64,000 bases of DNA from Nemopilema nomurai (Eukaryota; Cnidaria; Scyphozoa; Rhizostomeae; Rhizostomatidae): NCBI GenBank assembly GCA_003864495.1, contig ML133388.1, forward strand, positions 868,738-932,737, given 5' to 3'. The position numbers and the translations under genes are program-made. A model generated the notes under the pieces. It saw only the letters and a program-made list of their open reading frames with translations. It ran no database searches and was not told the origin of the DNA. Below are positions 1 to 15,000 of the stretch, piece by piece; position 1 is the first letter of the stretch; each line of letters starts with the position of its first letter.

Positions 1-308
1 TATGCTTACGTCATCGTCAACTTTTCTCCAAGCTTCGGCGTTTACTCACCAAACTTCATGAGAAAATATACGGTCATGGAGTAGCATCTGAACCTACTTC
101 TCCTTTGAACAACGAGGAAGATTTCAATAAATTGGACGACGAAGATTTGAACAAAGTGAAGGATAAAATGTCAGAATCTTTCGAGCATAACAGAGTGAGG
201 CCGGGAGACCCAGATTGGAAGTATGATATCGAAGTGGACTTTGAAGATGGCGAAAGAAATAGAATTGAGTCAGGATGGGACTCAGAAGAATCTGAATTAG
301 AATTCTAA
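1..308 (+). CDS. CEP19: CEP19-like centrosomal protein, C-terminal coding part (partial)
   Basis: The frame is open from the left edge (first full codon at base 3) to a TAA at 306-308, giving about 101 C-terminal residues. CEP19 is a small protein of the mother centriole and basal body that recruits the RABL2/IFT-B module at the start of ciliogenesis. Seen here: a basic helical stretch (LFSKLRRLLTK), then EEDFNKLDDEDL, then the PGDPDWKYDIEVDF block, and a final GWDSEESE acidic tail. This order matches the conserved C-terminus of vertebrate CEP19 (NKLDD, DPNFVYDIEVEF, CGWD then an acidic end). The N-terminal part of the roughly 160-residue protein lies before the window. A splice acceptor within the first 35 bases (CTCCAAG at 27-33) cannot be excluded. 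The first Met-like start inside this stretch is not the real start. Identification is by remembered motifs, not by a search. Confidence 0.85.
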   Translation, partial: CLRHRQLFSKLRRLLTKLHEKIYGHGVASEPTSPLNNEEDFNKLDDEDLNKVKDKMSESFEHNRVRPGDPDWKYDIEVDFEDGERNRIESGWDSEESELEF

Positions 309-1005
309 GTTTTTCCTGGCATTTTTAAAGTTTTAGGTTTTATTGAAGAATCGTTCTTTCCTCGTTCAAATTTAACGCATTCATATTTGTATCGTGTTTC
401 ATTAACTTTGTAGCTTATGCATTGAAAGGTTTTTTTCAGTTTTTGCTGAAAAATTTGTTTGTGCTTTACAAATCTCTCGATCCTTAAGTATGTTTTTGAT
501 GTTTTTTGAAAGGCCCTTGAAGCTTCTAGGGTCTCTTGGAGGCTAATTGAATTCCTTTAAAAACAAAAGAGCTTCAACATTCTTTTTACATCACATTTTT
601 CTGTAATTCAGGATTTTTCTTAGAACAATTACAGCTGAAAGTGTTACCTAACATAATATCCATAATTATAAGAAGAGCTTTATTTGGTTCCGCATTAAAG
701 ATAAATATCTGGAGATTTTCTTCTTCAAGAGAGGTGAAAATGACTCGAGGCAATTGAGTTTAAAAAAAAGGCTTTTTCATTAATCATCCTGATAAAATAG
801 TAGACATGGAATGCACTTGAAAAATGGGCCGTCGTGATAATAGGCATAAGCTCGATAATTGTTCCCAGAATCGGTTAGAAATATGACAAATACAGAGCAA
901 ACTGGACCCTTTTTTCAAAAGTAAAAGTTCAGTTTTGTTAAAATTTCTGTTTATTACGCTGTTTGAGCTATTACCATCAAAAGCTGTCTTCTATACTCAA
1001 ACGGC

Positions 1006-1011
1006 AATAAA
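1006..1011 (+). terminator. candidate CEP19 poly(A) signal
   Basis: AATAAA about 700 bases after the CEP19 stop codon. An ATTAAA near 693 is an alternative. AT-rich sequence produces such hexamers by chance, so this is only a candidate. Confidence 0.25.
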
Positions 1012-1635
1012 CAATCACCTATCTTGTTCAGATTTTTGGTAACTCAAATATGGTCAGGAATCAGTCTCTTGACGTAAGCAGTCTCTTCACAGAAGCTGTT
1101 GACATGAAAGAGTGCTGGCCTTCTCTGCCGAGATCAATTTCATTGTGTTCACATTTTCAATTTTTGCAGAATTGGGAAGTTATGAAATTTTGTTTTAGCT
1201 AGAGTTATCTTCATTGCTTTCTTTTAAGTAACAACACTTTTGGCACTTACTCTTTCTTCTTTTCATATTCCAGGTTTCAGTAGGTTTCAACTAGACGAAA
1301 GTAAAACCTAGCTTGCCAAATAACACGAAAATTGTCTTCACCATATGATTTGATGCCGGCTTGGTTCTTTAAAGCATGTTTCCCCGAATCCCACTCAATT
1401 TAGGGATTGCTTCTTTTGCAGTCTTGATGCAACTGTTCTTTTTCTGCAGAGGTTTTTGTCCTTTTGCTCGTGAAAACATGCTGCTTCATTCTTTCTTCTA
1501 ATCTCTGACTTGGCCGTTTTTTCCTCCAGGATTTCAGGTCTAAATTGCTTTGTTAAATCACATGGTGGCTAACTTTCTCACTTGCACCTCTCTAGACATA
1601 TTACATAATCATAACTGGTCATAACATAGTCAATC

Positions 1636-1790
1636 CTGCACTCTTGCTACAACCTTAACGTGTTTTTCGATCCGCATTTCGCTACTAATTTTATCCGCGT
1701 CTGATCATCTTCTGACAATTGCGTAATCCTAGGAGTATCGAACAAAAAACACTCAAGTATGCAGAAGTAATTCTCCCACTGATTCTTACG
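1636..1790 (+). repeat. dispersed structured repeat, copy A (diverged)
   Basis: This stretch aligns by eye with two copies in WDR70 introns (about 49835-50026, opposite strand, and about 59600-59760). Shared landmarks in order are TGGTCA...CAATC, CGATCCGCAT at 1669, ATCTTCTGAC, TTGCGTAATCCT, GGAGTATCG and AAGTATGC. This copy is the most diverged of the three and has lost the paired hairpin ends. Family and function are unknown. Confidence 0.45.
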
Positions 1791-4700
1791 ATTACAAAAT
1801 GCTTTCATTGGAGATTATACCAGGAGGTGAGATCTCTGCAGAGTCAGTTAGCCCTACTCTGCCTAGACAGTGCCTTGGAAGGAAAAGCTAAGCATGTCTT
1901 TCTTGTTTAAGTGAACTAGCACCCTGGGACTTTTCTTGAATGCTTGGCCTAAGCCATTCATCAATTCGACACGGCTGCAAAAGCACGTGTTAACTTACAA
2001 GTGTCATTATTGGACCTTAATTTATTTGACTCTGTTTTCAGAATCCGGGGAGGGGGTGATGTTTCAGAAATGCTCTTCTACAGTTAATTACTGTGATAGC
2101 GAGAGTTTGACCTTATTTGAAAAATTTGTTCCGGTTCTTCTCTGCGTGGCGAGCAGGCCGTTTTGAGAGCACGGTGGCTATATCGTAGCGAGTGCAATCA
2201 GGATTTTTAGGAGACGGTAAATTCTAATCGTAGCCTTAATTGAGATCTTATTCTTAAGTGAAGATGTTAAGCAGTTCATGGAGAATTAGAGAAATTTGCT
2301 CAAACATATCATTTTGATTAAGTTTTTCCTTCACACAATTAGATATCAATTAAGAATTCAGCATAGACGGCTTTTATCAGTAACCGCTAGACGGCTTGCA
2401 CAATTGAATGTCAAAACTGGTTCCACAACAGCGCTTGCTGTAGTTAACATCTTCCTTATCTATGAAACTATACATAATTTCTAGTCGCTATCGCATCAGA
2501 AGGGATAATGAGCGAAGCACACGTCTCGCCGTTTCGTTAAGGCGGCAAGGCTTGTGATAAGTTCGTATTCAATAACGGGCGGCAACTATAACCAGATCGT
2601 CTACATAAAACAAAACAGTAATCGAATGTTCTATAGAATATGAGCATTTGTGTTTATGCTAATCATAGACACGTGCTGAAATCTACAGACTATGCCGCTG
2701 TTATCTAGCATTCCACTCACAGCTTAACAAGGGGTGGAATCAGGTAAGGATATGCTGTCGACTGTTATTTCTGGCGCTGTTTGCTGTCTGGTCTTCAAAA
2801 AAGACAAAGTATTTGAATCACCACCGTTAGTTTATCTACAACACAGTTGCTTTACGAGGTTCTAGATAAGTAATACGTCGCTGATATCAACTGGTCTCGC
2901 AATGACTTTGGTTTCCAATCTTTGATTGTAAGACTCTCTTGCTAGCAGTTCAAAGATAAAATGAATGTGTGCACCTCCGTTCTGCAATTTTGATAATTTA
3001 AACTTTCCTCATTTCCAAGTCCAAACAAAATTTTTTACAATCGCTTCCGGTGTTTATAATAAGAATCGTTCATCAGCCTTCCTCAAATATGACATAAACA
3101 GGCAGAATCCTCCTCTGACTACCAGCCAAAGATCCATCAATTTATTTTTGCATTTTCGATCTTGCTTCAAGCGCTTATCCTAAAACTGACGAATTGATTG
3201 TAACGATTATTAACTGCTCAATGATGAGCTCTTTATTCTCGAACAATAGTGGAAAATAGTTTCAAACGTGGACGAAGAGTTTTTCCACGTGTCAGATATT
3301 TCATCTATTTCTTTTGTGTCTTGATATCAGTCATTCCTCCTGTTTTTGATCAACAAACAAATGCTTTATGTACACTAGGCCTAAAAATCATTTGAATAAC
3401 TTAAGGCCTTGTGAATATTCGACTGGATTATCACTCTCATAACATCATTTACAGACCTGGCCTAAGCCATACCAAAAATCACAGGATTACTGCTGATGAA
3501 ATGGCTTGCTTATCGCTATCTTTCCTCTTCAATCTTTTCTTCTGCATGGCGTCATACCAAGTACGTCTGTGGCCCTAGTCTTCCATAGCGTGAAATCTAT
3601 ATTAAAGAACTACTCGGCTGAAGACCCAGTGATTGAGCCCGTTGGAACCGTCTGATAATAGTTAAAGGACAGAACGAAATTTGCATATATTTCTAGGCAA
3701 ATGGTAGAGCCAGGAAAAGAAAGGTGCCGCTAATACTTACGTCTGCCAAACAATGACAAGTAGCCATTGGCATACTAATGGAGTCGTTGGGTATAGATAA
3801 GACCAACTCAATCTCATTACACTGGTTTCGAATGTGAGCTTTATAAAGAGACATATACTCAACATGCACTGAGCCTGTATTGAAAGGTAGTCAAAAGAGG
3901 CAGTGTAGTTACCTAAGTGATGTTGTAGAGATATCACTCAGGGAAAATATATCCTGAAGCATAACATTTTCGAAAGTCTTTTTGTAACGAAAGATGACGT
4001 CAAAGTGTATTTACAATTTGGAAGAGAAAGCTGGTTGAGAGAATGGTGATAGGAAATAGTTAAGCCCTTTTAAATTTCTTTAAAAGTTTCTCGCTGGGTA
4101 GAAATCCGATTACCCATGGAGAAAATTAGCTCCAATTAGCGGGAAAGATTCGAAGCTGGCTAACGTTCGTTGAGTAATAAAGTTTTTTGACGCAAAGTAT
4201 GCTTCCAAGCAAGAGGATTTTGCACAGAACTTTGAGTTAATACTTCAGACCGTGCAAATTTAGGTCGCGCATGTCCTATCCGTTATTTTTGAGATTCTCA
4301 ACATGTACGCTGCATGCGTAAGACCTAGCATTCAATGAAACTGCCTCTATAGCACCTCGTGGCCTGTGAAGACTTGAGGAATAAGTAGTATGTTTAATAG
4401 CACAGAATTAATGCCAATCCTATAAATCATGCGTTGACTAGCTTTCGTTACCCACAATGCATTTGCTAAAACTCATAAATCCGGGTGTGACTGAATCGCA
4501 ACGGCCAAAGAGGAGGGCCTGCAGCCGATGAACCATTAACCCTTCTTTGAAACACTTTCAAACCATGCAACTGACGCTTAACTGATAAATGTTTCTTTTA
4601 AGTTTAGAAGGTAGTGAACAGAAAATTCTCGGGTCACTTTAAGTTTCAAGAAATGGAGCAGGCCAGAGGCTAAATCGACATTTTTAGGCATTTCTGTCAG

Positions 4701-7700
4701 ATTAGAATCACTAAACCCAACCTAACCCTATTCTAGACCTGTAGAAATGATGCATAACGATTCTGGCAAGAAAAGCCCCAGAAAGTGCAACAACAGACCT
4801 TTAACGAGGATTTAGGATTTTCTTTAAACGCTGTCTACAAACACGTCATTTGTCTATGAGGATTGACCAACCTTTGGTTTGATAAAGACCTGAACAATGA
4901 ACCAGGTTTCTGCTTCCCGGGAAAGAATCCGTGTCTTAGCATAAAAACATTAAGTATAGGGATATGAGTTTCTTTGTTTGTTTTGCAATTGACTTTCATC
5001 GAGCAGTGATTTTGCGATTCAAAAATGGATGCAAATCAGTGAGAGAATAGGACTATATTCTAACATATGATGATCTGCCAAACAGTTCTGGGAAATGCTT
5101 CTTTTTCTATTTTAGAAGCTTGTTGGTTTTCCTAGACGTACTAAAAAGTAGCTTAGGGGATTTTGTGTCATAATGCGATAGGAGGCGTGACTTAAAATAT
5201 CCTGTAAAACCTTCAGAATTTTAGTGGCTTTAAAAGTTATCCCTAAATCGAGCGCAGGCTTTATAATGAATCAATCTGTCTTCCTTCACTTTGTTAACAC
5301 AAATGTAAAAGAGAAACAGGCTTTAGGAGATGATTTGCCCAGGGCAATGTGAATACCCAAGTCTCTTACTGGCAGCTTAAAGCCTTATACATGCACCTTT
5401 GACCAGTTTATGGCAGCCAATAGATCTTGGAGAATGTGACCTTTCAGCTATTGATAAACTTGTAGGCCTTTACAGCTATTTCCCCTCTCGCTAACTTTTT
5501 CTCAGTTACAATTTGCTTGAAAGTTGAATTTGGGCCGAATAAACGCGCGAAAAGATGATTAAAAAGTGTAACCACGCAACGATTCGCGTGACAGATTAAA
5601 ACAATGATTCTCATACGTTTATTGCAGTTGTAAGTGCTGACAACTACAACAACAGGCATTTAACAACATTTCTTTCCACTGCCTTTTCAGAAATGAAAAA
5701 TTTATGGCTTGCTTTACTCAAAGAATCTAAAACCAGTCCTGAGTTTTTTGATACAAAGCTTTGATAACACTCTAATTGCTTTCCGCCGTGTCACTGTTCC
5801 TCTGTAGAGAAATAAAATTGTTGTAGGAGTGTTAAACTACATTTGAAGGGCTGGTGAAACCGGCTCTTCTTCACTTAGTTTAGGTTGTAAAAACCTTTAA
5901 AAACAAATGACGATTTTTGCAACGTTGGGGTCTTTGCTTAAACCGAGGCTTTTGCTGCTGAAAAACATTGCTTTAATGTTGAGTTCTCTTACATTGTTGC
6001 TACATTTTGAAATGCGAATTTTATAATAAAATTCAAAATCAAAATTAACTAAGAAATATTAACAGTCTGTCGGTTTTTATGCATTATCTAGTATGGCAGT
6101 CTGGATTCAAAGATTAAAATCAAAAGCTGTTGGCGTCCCAGATTGGACCCATAAAACTGTAGATTACGAAAGTATTTATGATGAAAAAATAGTACGTCAT
6201 TTAATTTGAGAAATTCAAACGTAGAGAAGAATTTATGCACCTCCATATCCCTTTTTAAGAATTTTTGAAAATTTTTCGGAATCTAAGTAACTTTATAGTC
6301 AGCTAAAAGGGTTGATAGGAGCTCATAATTTAGACTTACGTAAAAATTTAGCTTATGCAATAGCTCAATTTGTTTTGGCAGCACGTGTGCTTGCACTGAA
6401 ATCCATCCATGACGTCATTGGTTTGATCAAAGTTGATGGTTTGATCTGCTGCATGGCCGCTCACTATCTCTCTATCATAGTGTCACAAACACCTTGCCCT
6501 ATGCACAAGAGAAAGCCACCTGCGATTGTTGCCGTGAACAACTTAAAATTTGAAAAAGTATGAATCGCGATCACAAATTATCATTTTGTTTGCATAAAAT
6601 CAGAAACTTCTGTCGAAACATAAAAATGAACACAGAAAAGCCACTTCATCGAAAATGAGCACAGAAATATATGTTTATTACTGTTGCATTGATAATTAAC
6701 TACCTGGGCTAATTTTCTGTAGTCATACCGTGAACAGATGATTAGCCAAGTGGGTGGAAGATTAGCTTGTATGATTTTTTAGTAAATGATACGTTTTATG
6801 AACAACGTGTGCTGTTTCCTGTCATGACAACGGAAAGACAAAATGGATTACACACCTGGAAATTCTTTGCCAATACCTGCTACTTTTACAATAAAAGTGG
6901 CGCATATGGCCTATTTAGCACGAAGCAATTAGTCTTGTAAACATAATGTTTGCTATCCTTTATTACTTTTACATCAAAGATAGTCAATTTGCTACCATTT
7001 ACTTAGTAAATAAACTGACAAAAACTTGTTTCAAGATATTGAGTGCATTCTATAAAAACTTCCTTAACTGTCTGTGAAACAACTCTTGTCTCGAGCATTA
7101 GTTACAGTCCTTAATTTCATAATAATCAGCCTTTTCTGCTTTATCAATATTCTGTTTTTTTTCTATAATCACTCAAGTTGTTTATTTGGAAATGCTGTTG
7201 ATAACTCAACATGAATTTGAATTGAGAGTCATGCTTAACTCTATAACTTCCATGCTATGCAGATGCACCAATGATAACACGGGGGGATAGGAGCTGTCCA
7301 AGGGTAAAATGAAAAACAAGGGTAAAACATGGTAAATGAAGGGTGAAGATGGTTAAAAAGGGACCTGCTTTCCAAATGAAATTTTCATTTCCGGGCAGCT
7401 CATTTGGCCACCACAAGCATTGGTAGCTTCTAATTTAGTCAAAACTCTCGAAAACCAAAGATATAGAGAAACATCTTTTGTTATTAAATACTTGCTGAGC
7501 AAATAAGAACAGACTTCTCATTAACTTAAGATACCTACAAACGCAACACAAATCGTCCTGAAAGGTATCAAAGTACGTATTCAGTTTTCTTAACAATTAA
7601 GGGTTTTTATTTGCATTTATGTTAAGGGGCTTTATACAAAAAGGACGCACAACGGGTCTCTTCAAGCCTTGCAACCCGTAAAATTGTATGGTATCCTTTA

Positions 7701-9040
7701 AGCTCTAATTATCACAGTTTTTCACTGTGCTCTTTATCGCGACTTGACTAATCGCCGACGTGAGAAAGGCGTGGTATAGCGTATTTTGTGCTTCCAAACC
7801 ACGCCAACAGCTTGGTCTCCATCATCAAAAGGAAGCTCATTTGCTAATTTTCTACAGCTAAATCATGAACTAGAACATATGTATTTCTGTGACAACTTGA
7901 CTTCAACGCTGTTAATACATTAAAGATGGATGAAGCTTTGCCAGATTGCTTCAATTTATTGTTTTAGTCAGTGCATATGGAAGAGCCTTTTCGTGCATTT
8001 ACGTTAACAGACGCAAAAGAACTGAACATATGGATCTCAAGTCTTTAAGGCCGGTTTCTGTATGAAAGTTTCTTGTGTAATTTTTTGCTGGAAAATACAG
8101 AATGCACCTTCTAGAACAAGAACTAAGGGTGGACGGCAAACTTTTCAAAAACGGTTCTAGACATTTCCGAAACTTTTAAGCCCTTTTATTTTCTTTCACA
8201 TGCCCCCTTCCCTATAACTCTTATTCCGTGTAAGGTTGTTAAAAAACAATGTATTAGTGTTATAATATGTTATTATATTTTAATGTTAATTTAATTTTAA
8301 TTTATAATTTTATAATGTTTTTGAGCTGGTGTGAACAAATTGTGTAATTTGATGAGCTTATATAGTTGTGCATCATGAGAAACTGAAATTGTGTTGTTCA
8401 GAGTAGTGTAGATAGCTCTTTCAATGGAAAACATTACTCGAAAATTTTGGAAACGCTTAGAAATTATGGGAAACATGTCAATTTTAGCAGACGGGTTGTA
8501 TTTTCAATATCTTACAACTTAACTTCATAAAATTTTCCAAACTAGTCTTGTCCCCTGAAAGGGTTGAATTTTCGCTTAGGCTTTATCGACGCAATTACTA
8601 CCATTATGATTTGAACTGCGACATACAAGCACGCGGCCATGTCTTTTCTAGGAATCCCAAGACAACCAACATAGCTAATTTCTATCAGCGCTCCAAGCTT
8701 AGGAATTGAACTCCCAGCTTCCGAATCTAGAAGGTATTTCTCCGATTATCCGTTGAAAAGTTAATACCTGTCATTGAAAATAACACTTTTGGTGTTTGAT
8801 TCAAATAAGAAGACCACAGGCTGTTGTTATCGAAACAATTATTAGTTGAAATTACACAAGTAGCTTTGATGGCTACTTTTCTTTGTTGGTTGCTTTTCTT
8901 GTTTCTCGTCACAAAACTTGTCACCCAACTTCCCTTTGACTGGAAAATCATTTGGGTGCTGAATTAATTGATTTTTCAATATCATTGTGTTTTTTGGATA
9001 CATAGATAACTTGTTGGGATCCCCTTCTTGTCCATACTAA

Positions 9041-9097
9041 CTAAGGTTTCCCTTACTAAGGTTTCCCTTACTAAGGTTTCCCTTACTAAGGTTTCCA
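9041..9097. repeat. 15-bp tandem repeat, about 3.7 copies
   Basis: The unit CTAAGGTTTCCCTTA occurs three times in a row without change (9041-9055, 9056-9070, 9071-9085), followed by a partial fourth copy. It is non-coding. Confidence 0.9.
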
Positions 9098-12000
9098 CTA
9101 GATCTTTCTGCATATTTCATGATGATGCTCATTTGAGTGCTTCACACTTCACAGCTTGAAGCTAACAGCAATGCAAGTTCATTTTCAAGCTTTTTCTCAA
9201 TTCCGGATAACTACATGGTTTAAGAGACATAGACGATCGGAGAAATTCTGAATGCATCAAAGATAAAAGTGGACTGTAACAGGAAGAGGAGAAATCAAAT
9301 TTTGATCTCCCCTTGACTTCAACCTTCTGTTAAAATTAATTACATAATAAAGAGGTTTTCCCCATCTCAGGAAAATATTGAGGGCCCTATAAATATATTG
9401 TGAATTGCTGCTGCGATGGGTCGATATGGATGATTTAAGGGACGATAACAGTGCATAATCCGCTCGATAAACCTTATAAATTATGGATCGTCATGAAAAC
9501 ATGTTATTGCACTCTCGTACCGAGAGCAGCTGCTCCTTTCTTCGGCCTATTACTTTGCAATACGGAAAACAAGAAGCTACACTTGTCCAACAGTATCAAA
9601 TATTTGTTTTAAGATGGAGGGCGAGGAAGTGACTGATGCTTTGTCAAAACCCAAAATCATACAATACCAAGCTTAGAGCATGAATGCCTTTTAATGTGAT
9701 GAAAATTTTTTCACTGCCATTGTGTCTAACCGTTCTTGTTAGCTACAAATGTTGTAAATTTTGACGTGTGGCAACTTATATTCAGAGGAAATTTTAAAAA
9801 CTACCGTTTCTGGTAAGTGATATTTCTTTGACAAAAATCAACCAAATTTACAGGTAGCTTGCTAGATTATTATGGCAATGGAAGAATTTCTTGCATAACT
9901 CTTGCATGCACCTGCCCAAAAGTACTGGGTATATTTCTTGATGACACCTTGTACAATCTACAATGCCTGCCAAAAGTTTTTGGAACACCTCAGTATTTTC
10001 TCTGGTTTTTGCATTTTTCATTTCTTTGACACGCAACTAGTTGTTAATTCCCCTCCTTGGGCCCCCAAAGAATTGTCGTGTGCCAACAATTTTGGCAGGC
10101 ATCGTAGCTAAGCAACGTCTCGTGCAGGGATTACTCTTTAAAATTAGCATTTATTGCTCTTTGGAATCTTCAACGAAAAATTATATGATTAATATCACCG
10201 TTCAGGATTCTCAATGGATGATCCAAAACGAGGTTATATGATCTGTTTCGAAGTTACCTACCGGCATCCAGGGATGCCATTAAATTTTGGATTATTTTAG
10301 AGCCTCAGGGATTCAAAATTAAATTTTGTAAAGGGGACTTATTCTGGGATTAATTTGGTTAAAGGTTTAAGGAATAAAATAAAATTTTGTGTTAGGAACA
10401 TGGTCGTTATATTATCTAACTAACGGGGATTGTAAGTGGAATTCAAGCAGTAGTTTGGCGTTCTCAGTAGGACAATATCCTTCAAATTCGATATGTCAAA
10501 ATTCGGGATGCATCTCTCTGAAGTACCAGGCAAAGTAAATCCGCTGGTTTAAGCAACCCGTGCAGATCCAAAGATAAGCGTGAAAGAGCTTATACCAATA
10601 CCTGAAACAAAGAGTGTATGACTGAAATCGTGAATTTGTTTTAGTGTCAAGTATGGAGCAAAGATTTGGCTACACCAGTGAGTACTGCAGGAGTGGAGAG
10701 AATCTGCCCACGTGGTTCATGTGTTAAACCAGAATTTAGAGGCAGAATTTGATGATCAGTGCTACAAGGTTTTTATCATCACACAGAAAATGCTGCAGTG
10801 ATTTCGTTCTTAAGCTTTGTATGCTTAATAGAAGAGCATGAGAAATTTTCTGCTTTTAGTATAATTTTTTACAAATGCTCATTGATTGCTCCATTTGATT
10901 AACCGAGTTGATTGTTTAGTGACAAATTGATATTCAGTGAAGAAAATGTCAATTATTGTTTTATTGCTGTACAATCGTATATTCGACAGTCTTGCGTTGG
11001 AGTTTCTGAGGCTCTGCGAAGAGACGGGGCATAATTATTTTGGGAGAAATTTGAGATAATTTGGTTTCAGATAGGGGACTGAACTGGACTTTTTATCTGG
11101 AGAACCTTCTGGCATTCTTAGCATCACTAACACTGGTATTTGCAAAGCGATCCCAATCTCTCAAAAAGCATTTTGCATGCTAGTGCTGGGAAAGCTGACA
11201 ATTCTGTGAAAAGAAAAGCTGGGGCGAAGCCAAGAATGATACAACGGGTTTTTTCACAGCCCTGCATCTCCCGGTCTGATTTTCCTAATATTTGCAAACG
11301 AAACTTTGTTAAAATCTTTCGATAAGAAAAGGCATCAAGGACCCACCGACCTAAATTTGTATATCAGAAACATGAACAGGTTATTTAGCTTCAATGGAGA
11401 AGCATGTCTTTCCTTTTAGTTACAAGGTATTTGGATTCTAGCAAATTCACCAACAATCAAGTTTTGAGCAAATGATACTTCAGCACATAACACAGATTCT
11501 ATGAACACCTCACTGTTATTAGTACATGCAGACAGAATATGTTCCTTCCACAAGACCTGCCTTTCTCTTCGCGGAACAAAGTCTTCTGGTGTAATAAAAG
11601 CACGTTTTGAAGATAAAGCTCCAATAAAATTTCAAACAAAGATGAACTCTGTTTCCGGTTTTGGCACCTAATTCGTAATGGAACAAGGGGCCTTTCAGGT
11701 TCAACATCAGTGGCGGGGCAAGGAAGCAGTCCCCCCTCCCCCTTCGATACACACAAGCGTTTCGAGCTACCATATCAATAGATAAACCTAGATCGCCACG
11801 CCTTCTTCTTGGAAAATTTTCGTTTTCGCCCAAACACCGAGACTTACTGGCTACGCAACAGATCGGAACGCAACGCAACAGATCGGAACGCAACGCAACA
11901 TGTAGCACATGGGAAGCGAACACATTTTAACAGAGTGGTACACTATAACCAAGACTTCCAAACAGCTTTTAACCTGATTGAAATGGTACATAATAATGTA

Positions 12001-15000
12001 GAGATAGGGTGAAATAAAAGTATACTTTCAGCAAAGTGACATATTGACTCGGTATCTCTATAAGCCTCAAATCAGGATCATTTTGTCGTTACTTTCAGCT
12101 TATTGCGTTCGGTCACTTGCGCACTTCTTCCTCGTTTGGCAATGTAAACGTGAGAATTTTGCTTCCCATTACAAATGGACATACGTTGGTTTAATCAAAT
12201 CATTAATCAGAATCGCCTGCAAACATCGATTAGCGTCATCTGATGCAAAATAACCAAAATGCCATCGTGCCATCGTAAACTTTCATACAGGCCAACAAAA
12301 TCAACCAATCTAAGGTATGGCACATGCAATTAGGTACTGTTTACATAGAACTAAAACACCAAAGCATTGGCTATTTTTTAATATTCAATGAAGTTGAAAC
12401 TACGTTCAAAGCTGAATTGACTCAAAATTTGTAGATGCATGACAAAAGAGGCTACTTTAGGGGGAGAAGGATGAATTTACAGCAAATAAAATTTTGTCTT
12501 AAAATTGATTGGGCTGTAACTATAAATTTTATTTTGGAGCAACTTTGAATTCAGACTGGCTTCAAGAATTGCCTGCTTACGCTGATCGGAAAGGAGTGGT
12601 AATGCGTAATATTCTTACCACGTTATAACCGAAGCGTGAGACCGAGGCAATGAGCAGCCGCACTTTGGAGAAAATCTCCAGGGATTAGATGACTTTGAAA
12701 TTAATATGAATACTGATGAAAGAAAGAGATGATAGGTAGGGATGATAGAATACTGACGTTCAACGGTTTAGTACAACAGCGTTTGCAGCTGTCGATTACC
12801 TCACAGTTAACTGTTGCATTGGACGTAAGACATAGCAAATTCGTCATTCATTCCAAAGGCATCAGCAAATAGCTTCCAAGTTTAAGTCAAAGCAGTGCCT
12901 TTTTGAGAGAAAAAATACAGGAGAAAGTTGGATTTGCTGGCTATGGTAGCGACTCTCAATTCAATTGCCAGTTCCCTCACAAGTCGTATTTTAACCCCTA
13001 AGAAACATCACGGTGCTGATATTTCCCATAGGTTCACCCCTTTTCAAAAATTGAATCACAATGATCAATAAGATTTTCAACAGGTTTGGAAAACCCTTAT
13101 CCTTTTCTAGCTACATAGCCTTTTATGACTGCTCGCCACATTGGCAGCTAGACACACCGAATTCAATTCAAGTCAAAAGTTCTTCTCTGAGTAAATAGTT
13201 CTCAAGTGATTTTTGTACTTCTTTTTATAATCCAGTACCATATGAGATACAACGTTGTGACATACTCATAGTGTGAAACAATAAGTTGCAAGCAGTGGCA
13301 ACACAGAGTCTCATAATCACTTCCAGATTTAATGAAAATGCTGATACCCATCAACATATCAACAACGGCTACACAACTAAGAAGAAACAACATTTTCCAC
13401 TAACTGTTCTTTAACGATATGGCCTCATAGAAGGTCTGTATTGACATAAATAAATCTTTTTTGTATGCCAAGTACATGGACTTCTCGAGGATACCAGACT
13501 GACTTACTTAAGGTACAAAAACACTATCTATTACTTCCGGACACTATGATACAAAGATGCAACAGGTGCAATAGAGGCATGACATGCAAGGAAGGGCAGG
13601 TGGCATAATAATTAATTGGCTAAAAGAACACAATATCACAAGTATTCTATGACATCACATTACAATTGAGCAAATGAATCCAGCATTAGGACAAATTAAT
13701 CTCTCCTAACAAGTGTGGGTGTGCTTGACCGGGTGGTTCTGACAACAGGGAGCTTATAAAATAGCAGTGCTTGGCTTTTGGCATGCTTCATTTGAATCCA
13801 GTAAAGCAATGATTTTGGAATACTATGATTAAATGAATGAAAAATCAATTAAAGAAGATTATTCTACCAACTAGTAGATCCTTATTGGGGAACAGGAATG
13901 TTGCTATCGTGAAATGAAATATGTCATGATGCTAAAAATTGAACTGTCTATAATAAATAATGTCACTTTTTTAGCTATCAAAGTACAAACTGACACACGC
14001 CAATAATCAGCATTAAAATTGTGTTTAGATGCCCAAGCATGTATTCTTGTTACTGTATTTTACTTGCATGAAATGGCCTTGAATGGTATGCCACTTGCAC
14101 TCTGCTGCATCACAGACTCACTAAGCCATTACAATAATTTTCAATTGAAACAAACTACAGAGTTATACAGTAATAATTCATACATAAAATCAAAGTGAAA
14201 AATGCCAAACTTTACCAACACCTTAAATGGTATCAAAATTTGGCTTCTACCTCAAAATGTTAAGTCACTGTTTTCCCTTTACATGTTCTAACTCAGAGGG
14301 CTACATATAAATCACAATTAGCCTAAATTAGCAGCACAATGAAATGTATATTTATATATATGATAACATTAGAAGATAGGGCCATGCATTTAAGAATCCC
14401 ATCCAGACACAAGCTACAGGCATTGTTTCCCTGCTTTGCTTAAGAGTTATAAAATCTTACATAAAACAATAAAATGAAAACTGCAGGGTTGTGAGTTTTG
14501 GAAGAAAATTTGCAAATGTTTGAAATTGTTACAGAAAATCCTCTGCGAAAAAAGGATGATACACATTTATAGGCAGAGCAAGAAAATTAACTTTGCAATT
14601 ACTCCTGCAGAGATAGTGACTATGTAGGCTTTTGAGTTTATAGAATATTGTAACAAACCTACACTAGAAAGCCTTTGATAAAATGTTTAAATATGCTGTA
14701 CCTCAGCACTGCATAAAAATACTTTTCAATGTTATCATTCTCGTTTTTCAACCAAATTATATAAACCAAATAAGCATTCCGAAACAAAATGAAAATAAAA
14801 AATTTCTATTGTAATAGAAAAGCTTCCATTTTTGCAATAAAATTTGATCCTACATTTGTTCCCAGATATGAACATGTTGTATTGACAATGGCATACATAG
14901 GAGTACAGGCTGGAAAATTTTAATGACTAAAGGAAAAATCCAACAAACTCCAATTAACAGATTTTTCAAGCCCCTTAAAATTCCAGTTTCTACAGTTTGC

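Larger units (their letters stand above)
309..9040. other. intergenic, no gene recognised
   Basis: The first several hundred bases are probably the CEP19 3' UTR. Beyond that I see only short open frames (85 codons or fewer) with no recognisable domain, and AT-rich runs such as 8235-8315. Copy A of the dispersed repeat lies at about 1636-1790. Confidence 0.6.

Noticed and set aside
4715..4740. Telomere-like AACCTAACCC
   Set aside because: Only two degenerate units; expected by chance.
8580..8770. tRNA-like A and B boxes on the minus strand (TAGCTATGTTGG, GTTCAAATC; second B-like box near 8703)
   Set aside because: The A-B spacing of about 61 bases is too long for most tRNAs and no cloverleaf could be drawn; at most a decayed SINE.
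11499..11923. Frames of 85 and 134 codons on the minus strand
   Set aside because: No domain, and the two overlapping frames contradict each other; may be a decayed transposon piece, not supportable as a gene.
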